Positions 1 through 5,683 of a DNA stretch of 17,476 bases are shown here, piece by piece. The stretch comes from Kiritimatiellia bacterium (GTDB lineage Bacteria; Verrucomicrobiota; Kiritimatiellia; RFP12; UBA1067). The position numbers were made by a program, and so were the translations under genes. How positions within the stretch are numbered: the first letter of the stretch is position 1; each line of letters begins with the position of its first letter. Below the pieces are notes generated by a model. That model saw only the letters and a program-made list of their open reading frames with translations. It was not told the origin of the DNA and did not search any database. The stretch lies in NCBI GenBank assembly GCA_016302985.1, contig JAEDMN010000038.1:1-17476 (forward strand), in the 5' to 3' direction.

Positions 1-437
1 TATCGTATTTTGGGCTCCGCAAGAGAGGAAATTCCCAAAAGTTGAATACTTAAATATTTTACTGGGACTCGCCATCACAGCACCTTCGCAAGCCAGTATT
101 TACAGGGGTTTCGTCCCTATTTGAATTGTTAAGGCGTTTTGACAATGCATGTACGGCCGAACAATAACTTGACAAGCTACCGCCTCCTCGCAGCCAATGT
201 CCATCGTTCGGACTCTGATTTCTGTCTCTTTTTTTGTTGTTCATAGGATGTCCTTTCACAATGGTAGAACACACACAGATTCTACTTCTTACCGCACCCT
301 TGATTCTTCGCCTCTTGGTCTGAATCCGAAAAGAAGTGCGCCTGAAACCGTGAGCCGACTTGCGTCAGCGTCCCGTTTTCAGGCGCTGTTTGCTATCCTA
401 CCCTTTCTTGAACCCCACAAGTTCGGAAAGGGAAATC
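1..437. other. AT-richer intergenic region upstream of transposase fragment
   Basis: No convincing gene is visible here on either strand. The stretch is visibly richer in A+T than the rest of the window, which fits acquired or decaying DNA. A perfect 10-bp inverted repeat (338-347 with 377-386, arms GCGCCTGAAA/TTTCAGGCGC, 29-nt spacer) lies about 50 nt before the transposase start and could form a hairpin in the leader. TTGACA-like hexamers occur at 139-144 and 169-174, but neither has a credible -10 box at the right distance, so no promoter is called. Confidence 0.5.
338..386 (+). repeat. 10-bp inverted repeat (hairpin) upstream of transposase
   Basis: The arms 338-347 and 377-386 are perfectly complementary and separated by 29 nt. 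It sits in the 5' leader of the transposase remnant. Hairpins in this position often shield transposase genes from outside transcription, but here that role is inference. No T-tract follows, so it is not a typical intrinsic terminator. Confidence 0.4.
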
Positions 438-1118
438 ATGCAAACTATTCCATTGTACCAAACCACGGGCATCAGCGACTTCAAAATCAGGCGGATCCGC
501 ACCGTCGCCAGAAGCGGGAAGACCGTCGAGATCGAAGGCCTGGACGAGTGCCGCAAGACCATGAAGCGCGAGGAGCGCCTGCTGGACAGGGGGTGCGGAG
601 GCCGTCGGCTCATCATCACCATCGAGCGCAAGGACGCCGTCTGCCCTGACTGCGGAAGCGAACGCGCGAAGTACTACAAGGCCCAGATGCGGCTCATCCA
701 GTGCCACGGCTTCGGCCGGCTCAAGGCGTACGTCGAGGTCGACGTGCACCGGATCTACTGCCCGGACTGCGGGGAGATGTCCTACGAACACCTGCCGTTC
801 CTCGCGAATCCAAGGGCGAGGATGACCCGAGCCCTCGAGAAAGAGGTCGTCGCCATGCGACGCAGGATGTCGATCACGGACGTCGCCGAGACCTACGGCC
901 TCTCGCGCAGGACCGTGCGCGGCGCGGAGATACGCGCGCCTGAAGCGACTGCTGACAAAGACGAGAAAACAAATCCGGCGCGTGTAGACAACCGGTTCGC
1001 AATCCTGTTCGCAAGTCGTCTCGCGACCCGAAACGACGCGGATGCCGACGCAATGAAACGGGCCTCTCATGCCAAAAGTTCATTGCGTCGGCATCCGGAA
1101 ACGGAGTTCGGGTTGTGA
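438..1118 (+). pseudogene. ISL3-family transposase, N-terminal fragment (truncated)
   Basis: The first about 165 residues have the N-terminal layout of ISL3-family transposases. A zinc-binding region carries CPDCG at residues 73-77 and a second YCPDCG about 40 residues later, followed by the E-H-L-P-F segment. A helix-turn-helix then follows (MSITDVAETYGLSRRTVR). ISL3 transposases are normally 400 residues or more with a C-terminal DDE domain; here the ORF ends at 226 residues with no DDE motif. The last 50 or so residues are encoded by the large inverted repeat at 979-1161 and look non-native. Just after the HTH, the +1 frame reads YARLKRLL, resembling the expected continuation, so a frameshift near 930-945 may precede the truncation. 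I chose the ATG at 438 because GGAAAGGG lies just upstream. An in-frame upstream ATG at 360 has no clear ribosome-binding site. It is the only likely plus-strand protein gene and is almost certainly non-functional. Confidence 0.75.
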
Positions 1119-1161
1119 ACGGCCTTGTGAATGGGATTGTGATACGGGTTGTCTATGCGCG
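979..1161 (+). repeat. Long imperfect palindrome; candidate structured RNA or hairpin element
   Basis: Two arms of about 80 nt face each other. The inner arms 1039-1057 and 1079-1097 are a perfect 19-bp inverted repeat around a 21-nt loop. Further out, three more helices of about 12, 19 and 15 bp pair with only small internal loops between them. About 65 base pairs form in all. Eight positions in the outer helices are not Watson-Crick; all eight are G.U in plus-strand RNA and would be A.C mismatches in minus-strand RNA. This favours a plus-strand RNA fold over a purely DNA palindrome. The element overlaps the 3' end of the truncated transposase ORF and stops before the tRNA terminator. It could be a non-autonomous palindromic (MITE- or REP-like) element, an ncRNA, or an IS-end structure. 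No family is recognised. Confidence 0.65.
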
Positions 1162-1232
1162 ACGCACCGCTGAAACGGGTCTCAAGCTGCCGTCAAGAAC
1201 GCCTTTTCGGATTTACCACAAGACTCTAAAAT

Positions 1233-1259
1233 AAAGGGGAGAAGCGCACTTCTCCCTTT
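1233..1259 (-). terminator. Intrinsic terminator downstream of tRNA-Val
   Basis: On the minus strand an 8-bp perfect stem (GGGAGAAG/CTTCTCCC, 4-nt loop; 1237-1256), extendable with one bulge, is followed by a T-rich tail (CTTTATTTTAG). It begins about 15 nt past the 3' end of the tRNA, which is where a tRNA terminator should be. The plus-strand side has only a weak T-tract. Confidence 0.75.
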
Positions 1260-1272
1260 CGGCATCTTGGAT

Positions 1273-1349
1273 TGGTGAACGATGAGGGACTCGAACCCCC
1301 GACCTTGACCGTGTAAAGGTCCTGCTCTAACCAACTGAGCTAATCGTCC
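1273..1349 (-). tRNA. tRNA-Val (anticodon UAC)
   Basis: The minus-strand sequence folds as a full cloverleaf of 77 nt including an encoded CCA end. The acceptor stem GGACGAT pairs with ATCGTTC through one G.T pair. The D arm AGCTCAGTTGGTTAGAGC is canonical. The anticodon loop TTTACAC gives anticodon UAC, and the T arm carries TTCGAGT. UAC reads valine GUA and other GUN codons. One irregularity is an apparent G-A mismatch at the top of the anticodon stem (positions 27-43), tolerated in many tRNAs. It lies between the luxS operon and the mobile-element remnant, with its own promoter and terminator. Confidence 0.95.
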
Positions 1350-1362
1350 AAAGGAAAGCCGC

Positions 1363-1371
1363 AGTATATCA
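1363..1371 (-). promoter_or_regulatory. Extended -10 promoter for tRNA-Val
   Basis: The minus-strand sequence is TGATATACT, a TGn-extended -10 with TATACT as the hexamer. Its predicted start falls about 7 nt before the mature tRNA 5' end at 1349. No good -35 box is present 17 nt upstream, which is usual for extended -10 promoters. Confidence 0.55.
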
Positions 1372-1385
1372 AAACCGCGGGGCGG
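1371..1385 (-). terminator. Weak putative terminator after luxS
   Basis: On the minus strand a 4-bp all-GC stem (CCGC, loop CCC, GCGG) is followed by TTTT, starting 7 nt past the luxS stop codon. The stem is short, so termination may be partial. The T-tract abuts the tRNA promoter, so read-through into the tRNA is possible. Confidence 0.35.
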
Positions 1386-1391
1386 GTGCGC

Positions 1392-1910
1392 TTACGAATC
1401 GTAGAAGACGGCGCCCTTGTCCGTCACGATGCGCTCGGCGACAGGATAGGCGAAGCACGGGGCGTCCTCGAGGCGGGAGACGAACTGCGCCGCCTCCCAC
1501 TTCGCCATCGCGAGATCGTGCAGCCGGAAGTTTCCGCAGTTGACCGCCGATGCGCCGGGGATCTCCCCTTCGTAGTCGCGCAGATGGCGGAAGGCCGCCA
1601 GCATCAGGGGCAGAAGGTCCTTCTCCGGATCCGGGGCGCCCTTCATGATCAGGTAGCAGCCCGTGAGGCAGCCCATCGGACCCCAGTAGACCACCTGGTC
1701 CTTCCACTGCGGATCGTTGCGCAGGAACGTCGCGACGACATGCTCGACCGTGTGCATCGCGTTCGGATGGATCGCGGGCTCCGTGTTCGGGAACTTCATG
1801 CGGATGTCATACGTCGTCACGGTCTCGGCGCCGAGGGTGTCCGTACGGGACACGTAGATGCCAGGCTTGATGAGCGTGTGGTCGACCTGAAAAGAAGGAA
1901 TGAGATCCAT
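1392..1910 (-). CDS. luxS: S-ribosylhomocysteine lyase LuxS
   Basis: LuxS cleaves S-ribosylhomocysteine to homocysteine and 4,5-dihydroxy-2,3-pentanedione, the precursor of autoinducer-2, in the cytoplasm. The 172-residue protein is of normal family length. The metal-binding HxxEH motif is present (H53-E56-H57, in HTVEH). The GPMGCLTGCY segment (C81, C85) carries the catalytic cysteine, and C125 in VNCGNF is the expected third metal ligand. It starts 3 nt after the stop of the SAH nucleosidase gene, which makes its substrate, so the two steps are encoded in pathway order and probably translationally linked. It is the last gene of the six-gene operon. Whether AI-2 is a signal here or only a by-product of methyl-cycle recycling cannot be told from sequence; no lsr or luxP/Q-like gene is in view. 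Confidence 0.96.
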   Translation of the reverse strand: MDLIPSFQVDHTLIKPGIYVSRTDTLGAETVTTYDIRMKFPNTEPAIHPNAMHTVEHVVATFLRNDPQWKDQVVYWGPMGCLTGCYLIMKGAPDPEKDLLPLMLAAFRHLRDYEGEIPGASAVNCGNFRLHDLAMAKWEAAQFVSRLEDAPCFAYPVAERIVTDKGAVFYDS

Positions 1911-1913
1911 TGT

Positions 1914-2573
1914 TCAGCCTTTGTAGAACGCGGGGATGGCGGCGGAAAGGGACGCGAGGGCGACCTTGAGGTTCGCAAGGTACTGGTCGGTCGTGGAACC
2001 GGAGCCGGCGACGTCCGAAACGGACTTCACCATGCGGCAGCGGACGCCCGCGCGCAGCGCGACGTGGGCGATCGCGGCGCCCTCCATGTCGCGGAGGTCG
2101 GCCTTCACGTCGTCCACGAGGAACGCGTGGTCCGTCTTGGAGTCGTTGAAGCGGTCGCCCGTGCCGAGCACGGCCTGCGGAAGCGCGCCCGCGACGGCGA
2201 GCGGAATCTCGCGGTCCGCGTACTCGTTCAGCGTGCCGACCTTCGTTCCGTTGATCTGCGCGAGGTCGAAGTCGTACTGCACGGCGGCGCGGACCTGGTA
2301 GACCTCCGCGACCTGCATCGGCGCGTGGAGCGCGCCCGCAACGCCGGCGTTGAGGACCTCCTCCGGCTCGAAGAGCGAGAGCGCAAGCTGCGTCGCGGCG
2401 GCGGCGTTGGACTTGCCGATGCCGGAGACGACGACCGCGGACGGTTCGCCGTCCATCGTACCGCGGACGACGCGGCGGCCGAAGACGGTGGACTCGGACA
2501 CGTCGGCGAAGTGCGCCGTGATGGCGGCCGCCTCGTTGTCCATCGCGATGACGAAGACCTTCCTGCAGGTCAT
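1914..2573 (-). CDS. mtnN: 5'-methylthioadenosine/S-adenosylhomocysteine nucleosidase
   Basis: This cytoplasmic enzyme hydrolyses S-adenosylhomocysteine to adenine and S-ribosylhomocysteine (and MTA to methylthioribose). It feeds LuxS, encoded immediately downstream. The 219-residue protein fits the MTAN/Pfs family. The family landmarks are an acidic residue in MDNEA (E14), GIGKSNAA, NAGVAG, the substrate-contacting DMEGAAIAHVA (E164) and the catalytic aspartate in KSVSDVA (D187). The reading frame stays open far upstream, but I chose the ATG at 2573 because the family N-terminus starts there and it overlaps the preceding gene's stop as ATGA. That arrangement signals translational coupling to the metallophosphoesterase. 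Confidence 0.94.
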   Translation of the reverse strand: MTCRKVFVIAMDNEAAAITAHFADVSESTVFGRRVVRGTMDGEPSAVVVSGIGKSNAAAATQLALSLFEPEEVLNAGVAGALHAPMQVAEVYQVRAAVQYDFDLAQINGTKVGTLNEYADREIPLAVAGALPQAVLGTGDRFNDSKTDHAFLVDDVKADLRDMEGAAIAHVALRAGVRCRMVKSVSDVAGSGSTTDQYLANLKVALASLSAAIPAFYKG

Positions 2574-3514
2574 GTGAACAGGACCTCCTGTCCGTGGAAC
2601 ATGAAGTTGCCGCCGACGACGTACTGCATCGCCGTGGGCGAGAAGCGGTCCTGCACCGTGATGTGCAGGTGGCCCGCGAGAATCGCCTTCAGCAGCGGCT
2701 CCGTCTTCAGATAGGCGATGAAGTCGCGCGTGACGACGTCGCGCTGCTGGACGAGGTAGTCGCCCGTGGCCTCGGGCACGGGGCCACCGACGAACTTCTT
2801 CCCCGGCCGCCAGAACTTCATGTCGGCGCGCCAGATGTGCTCGCTCATGAACGGCACGTGCATGCAGAGCACGATCGGCAGACCCTTCGCGACCTCGGCC
2901 CTGAAGCGCGCGACCTGCGCCGCCGTCACGTAGCCGTAGACGTCGTCGAGCGTGACGAAGTTGACGCCGTTCACGACCGTGGACTGCAGGGAGATGTCGA
3001 ACGGGTAGGCCGCGGCGACCTCCTTGCGGGAGCGGTCCTTGTACGCCTCGCTGTTCTCCGCCTTCTCGAGCCACATGTAGCGGGAAAACTCGTGGTTGCC
3101 CATCGAGCCGCACATGCCGGGGCCGAAGTACTTCTTCACGAGGTCGAAGTTCGCGCGGCTCTGCCAGTCGATCAGGTCGCCCGTGTGGACCACGTAGTCG
3201 ACGTTCAGCTTCGCCCAGGCGAGGGAGTCGCGCAGCGCCTCCTCCTGCCGGCCGCCGAAGGTCTGGGTGCGGACCTCCTTCAGCTTCTGCTTCTTCGCGT
3301 CCTCGTCCGGGTAGGCCTCGGTGAAGTGCGTGTCGGAGATGTGCAGCACGGAGAACGGCTTCTCGAGGCCGATGTGCACATGCTGGTAGGCGAGCACGAG
3401 GCGCTCGAAGTTGCCGCGCTTCGGGAAGACCGCGGGGGCGTCCGCGAAGGACGGCAGGGACGCGGTGGCGACGAGCCCCCCGAAGGAGGCGAGGAAGGAA
3501 CGGCGGTCAAGCAT
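2570..3514 (-). CDS. Tat-exported calcineurin-like metallophosphoesterase
   Basis: This is a secreted or periplasmic metal-dependent phosphoesterase of unknown substrate. The 314-residue protein opens with a twin-arginine signal (RRSFLASFGGL, residues 4-14) and a likely cleavage region after SFADA. All five metallophosphoesterase blocks are present: DTH (D61, H63), GD (112-113), GNHE (139-142), an isolated H219 in MHVPF, and GHLH (281-284). The ATG at 3514 was chosen over an upstream in-frame start because it begins exactly at the Tat signal. It overlaps the end of the phenylacetate-CoA ligase gene by 8 nt and the start of mtnN by 4 nt, so it is firmly embedded in the operon. An exported phosphatase between aryl-CoA and AI-2 genes is unexpected. 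Its substrate (a nucleotide, phosphoester or lipid) cannot be inferred. Confidence 0.85.
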   Translation of the reverse strand: MLDRRSFLASFGGLVATASLPSFADAPAVFPKRGNFERLVLAYQHVHIGLEKPFSVLHISDTHFTEAYPDEDAKKQKLKEVRTQTFGGRQEEALRDSLAWAKLNVDYVVHTGDLIDWQSRANFDLVKKYFGPGMCGSMGNHEFSRYMWLEKAENSEAYKDRSRKEVAAAYPFDISLQSTVVNGVNFVTLDDVYGYVTAAQVARFRAEVAKGLPIVLCMHVPFMSEHIWRADMKFWRPGKKFVGGPVPEATGDYLVQQRDVVTRDFIAYLKTEPLLKAILAGHLHITVQDRFSPTAMQYVVGGNFMFHGQEVLFT

Positions 3515-4799
3515 GGGACTCGTCCAGTTTGCGGTGGATGACGCGCTTGGCCTTGCCCTCGTTGCGGGGCAGGGCGCCGATCGGGAAGACCTCTCCCTTC
3601 GGCAGGAACCCGAGGCGCTCCTTGAGGTGCTTGGCGACGGTATGGCCGGTGACACCGGGCTCGGTCTCGACGTTGACCGTGACGTCCGTCATGCCGTTGC
3701 GCTCCTCGAGGATGATCTGGAACTCGTCCTTCACGCCCGGAATCTCCATGAGCGCCTGTTCGACCTGGCGCGGGTAGAAGTTCACGCCCTTGACGATCAG
3801 CATGTCGTCCGTGCGGCCCGTGATGCGGTCGATGCGGAGCGACGTGCGGCCGCATTCGCACTTCTCGCGGCTCACGATGCGGGAGATGTCGTGCGTACGG
3901 TAGCGGATGATCGGCATCGCCTCGCGCGTGAGGGAGGTGATGACGACCTCGCCGTACTGACCGTCCGGGACGGGCTGGCCCGTCACGGGGTCGACGATCT
4001 CGGTGATGTACTGGTCGTCCCACTGGTGCAGGCCGCAGTGGAACTTGCAGTCCTGGCCGGAGGTGCCGATGCCACCGGTCTCCGTCATGCCGTAGATGTC
4101 GAAGCACTCGATGTGCAGGCGCTTCTCGATGCGCTGGCGGAGCTCGTCCGAGAACGTCTCGGACCCGAAGATGCCCACGCGCAGGGACGGGATGTCGTGG
4201 TCGCCCGACTCCTCCGCGTCGAGCATCTCGATGATGCGCGGCACATAGGAGACAACCGAACAGAACCCCTTCACGCCGAAATCGCGCATGAGCTTGATCT
4301 GGCGCACCGTGTTGCCGCTCGAGGCGGGCACGCAGAAGAGCCCGGCCTTGCGGCAGCCGTGGTAGCAGCCGAAACCACCGTTGAAGAGACCGAACGTCGG
4401 CATGATCTGGAACGCGTCGCCCGCCTCGAGGCCGGCCATCGTGAAGCAGCGGGCCATGCAGTCGGCCCACTGGTTCAGGTCGTTCTTCGTGTAGGCCATG
4501 ACGACGGGCGTGCCCGTGGAGCCGGACGACTGGTGGAACTCCAGGAGCTCCTTGCGCGGCACCGTGCTCATCTGGAGCGGGTAGGCGTCGCGGAAGTCGT
4601 CCTTCGTGAGGAACGGGATGCGCTTCAGGTCGTCGAGCGACTTCACGTCCTCCGGGCTGCAGAAGCCGCGGCTCTGCAGCAGCTTGCGGCTCCATTCGCT
4701 CATCCATACGCGGCGGAGAGACTTCTGCAGCCCCTTCAACTGGACGTCCGCGTACTGGTCGCGGCTCATCGTCTCGGCTTCACGGTTCCAGAATTTCAT
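3507..4799 (-). CDS. paaK: Phenylacetate-CoA ligase (AMP-forming)
   Basis: PaaK-family enzymes activate phenylacetate or related aryl acids to the CoA thioester using ATP. The 430-residue length is typical. Visible motifs are the P-loop-like SSGSTGTP (residues 91-98), the adenylate-forming signature YGMTETGG (236-243), a YRTHD segment, a CECGR cysteine pair common in this family, and the hinge/lysine region TGRTDDMLIVKGVNFYP followed by GKAKRVIHR near the C-terminus. Two adjacent ATG codons (4802 and 4799) are possible; the second has better spacing from the GGAG ribosome-binding site. It lies 34 nt after iorB. With IorB upstream it probably acts on arylacetates linked to aromatic amino-acid fermentation, either forming aryl-CoA or running in reverse to conserve ATP. 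The direction is not resolvable from sequence. Confidence 0.9.
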   Translation of the reverse strand: MKFWNREAETMSRDQYADVQLKGLQKSLRRVWMSEWSRKLLQSRGFCSPEDVKSLDDLKRIPFLTKDDFRDAYPLQMSTVPRKELLEFHQSSGSTGTPVVMAYTKNDLNQWADCMARCFTMAGLEAGDAFQIMPTFGLFNGGFGCYHGCRKAGLFCVPASSGNTVRQIKLMRDFGVKGFCSVVSYVPRIIEMLDAEESGDHDIPSLRVGIFGSETFSDELRQRIEKRLHIECFDIYGMTETGGIGTSGQDCKFHCGLHQWDDQYITEIVDPVTGQPVPDGQYGEVVITSLTREAMPIIRYRTHDISRIVSREKCECGRTSLRIDRITGRTDDMLIVKGVNFYPRQVEQALMEIPGVKDEFQIILEERNGMTDVTVNVETEPGVTGHTVAKHLKERLGFLPKGEVFPIGALPRNEGKAKRVIHRKLDESHA

Positions 4800-4833
4800 C
4801 ATTCGCTCCGGTTTTCGGACCTCGCCCCGCGAA

Positions 4834-5424
4834 TCACTTCGCGGCCGCGGCGCGGCCAAGTTCAAAGGCCTTGCGGTTCAGGTCGAGCAGCTTGGCCTTG
4901 GGCCCCGTGAAGCTTTCCTCCAGCGCCTGGAGCCACTGCGACTCCTTGAACGGGGTCAGGGCGGACAGCGCCCCCGCGACGACCATGTTCATCGTGCGGG
5001 CGTTGCCGACTTCCTCCGCGATCTTCTGGGCGTCGACGACGACCGCGGTCGGGAAGGCCTTCGCGAGGCGCGCCTCGAAATCCGTAACCGGCTGCTGGAG
5101 TCCGCTCGAGACGGTCACCGGCACCAGGTCGACGTTGTTCATCAGCACCTTGCCGTCCTTGGCGAGGAAATGCTTCCAGCGGAGCGCCTCGAGGCGGTCG
5201 AACGCGACGAGGATGTCGCTCTGGCCCTCGGGGATGATCGGGGAGAAGACCTCGGTGCCGAAGCGGACGGACGAGATCACGCTGCCGCCGCGCTGGGCCA
5301 TGCCGTGGATCTCGCTCTTCTTCACGTCCATGCCGGCGATCGTCGCCGTACGGGCAAGCATGTTCGCGGTGAGCAGGATGCCCTGCCCGCCGACGCCGAC
5401 GAGGGAGACGTTGACGGTCTTCAT
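4834..5424 (-). CDS. iorB: Indolepyruvate ferredoxin oxidoreductase, beta subunit
   Basis: IorB is the small subunit of the thiamine-diphosphate, ferredoxin-linked enzyme that oxidatively decarboxylates aryl pyruvates to aryl-acetyl-CoA in anaerobes. The 196-residue protein matches the pyruvate/ketoisovalerate oxidoreductase gamma-type domain. It has the glycine-rich GVGGQG near residues 10-15, the HGMAQRGGSV segment around 40-50 and a late NMVVAGAL segment. The ATG at 5424 is preferred: the NifU-like stop and this start overlap as TGATG. A GTG one codon upstream is possible. The catalytic large subunit IorA, normally adjacent, is absent from this operon and from the window, so the partner must be encoded elsewhere or be a different subunit. 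paaK follows, which is a metabolically sensible pairing. Confidence 0.87.
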   Translation of the reverse strand: MKTVNVSLVGVGGQGILLTANMLARTATIAGMDVKKSEIHGMAQRGGSVISSVRFGTEVFSPIIPEGQSDILVAFDRLEALRWKHFLAKDGKVLMNNVDLVPVTVSSGLQQPVTDFEARLAKAFPTAVVVDAQKIAEEVGNARTMNMVVAGALSALTPFKESQWLQALEESFTGPKAKLLDLNRKAFELGRAAAAK

Positions 5425-5645
5425 CACCGGGCCCTTTCGACGGTGAGTTCGGGATCCAGCGTGCGCAGCTTCGACTCGATCCCTTCCTTGAGCGTCATCA
5501 TCGCGTACGGGCAGCTGCCGCAGTGGCCGACGAGCTTCAGCGTGACGACCTTGCCTTCCATCTTCACGAACTCGAGGTCTCCACCGTCCTGCTGGAGCAT
5601 CGGACGGAGTTCGTCGAGCATCGCCTTGACCTGTTCTTCAAGCAT
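5424..5645 (-). CDS. NifU-like C-terminal-domain Fe-S scaffold protein
   Basis: This 73-residue protein consists only of the NifU C-terminal (Nfu) domain. A conserved QQDGGDLEFV segment is followed by the CxxC motif in GHCGSCPYA, which coordinates or transfers an Fe-S cluster in the Nfu family. Small stand-alone Nfu proteins are common and act in Fe-S cluster delivery. It is first in the operon, directly before iorB, whose enzyme complex depends on Fe-S clusters, so a maturation or electron-transfer-linked role is a reasonable inference. An AGGAGA ribosome-binding site lies just upstream of the ATG, and an extended -10 promoter lies about 30 nt upstream. Confidence 0.88.
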   Translation of the reverse strand: MLEEQVKAMLDELRPMLQQDGGDLEFVKMEGKVVTLKLVGHCGSCPYAMMTLKEGIESKLRTLDPELTVERAR

Positions 5646-5673
5646 CTCAGTTCTCCTGTTAAATAGTTGTCGA

Positions 5674-5683
5674 ATTATACCAT
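5674..5683 (-). promoter_or_regulatory. Extended -10 promoter of the nifU-iorB-paaK-luxS operon
   Basis: The minus-strand 10-mer ATGGTATAAT contains a consensus TATAAT with TGn extension. It lies in the 38-nt gap between the hisD stop codon, which it abuts, and the NifU-like start. The best -35 at 17-nt spacing is TTCCAT, a poor match. The same 10-mer is found before hisD and before the GH31 gene. Confidence 0.65.

Noticed and set aside
62..71. Possible attachment-site copy of the tRNA-Val 3' end in the left region
   Set aside because: Only an 8-nt match (GGGACTCG) to the tRNA T-arm region, too short to mean anything.
59..274. 71-codon minus-strand ORF in the left intergenic region
   Set aside because: No ribosome-binding site, no family resemblance, and composition like random translation.
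979..1161. Palindrome as an integron attC site
   Set aside because: The outer ends lack the RYYYAAC/GTTRRRY core sites, and there is no integrase or cassette array nearby.
1386..2714. 442-codon plus-strand frame opposite luxS and mtnN
   Set aside because: It spans two well-supported minus-strand genes and has shadow composition.
1914..3113. N-terminal extension of the SAH nucleosidase to 399 residues
   Set aside because: The extra 180 residues are a shadow of the metallophosphoesterase gene; the family N-terminus begins at the ATG at 2573.
3411..4910. 499-codon plus-strand frame opposite paaK
   Set aside because: Shadow frame caused by high GC and codon bias; no family features.
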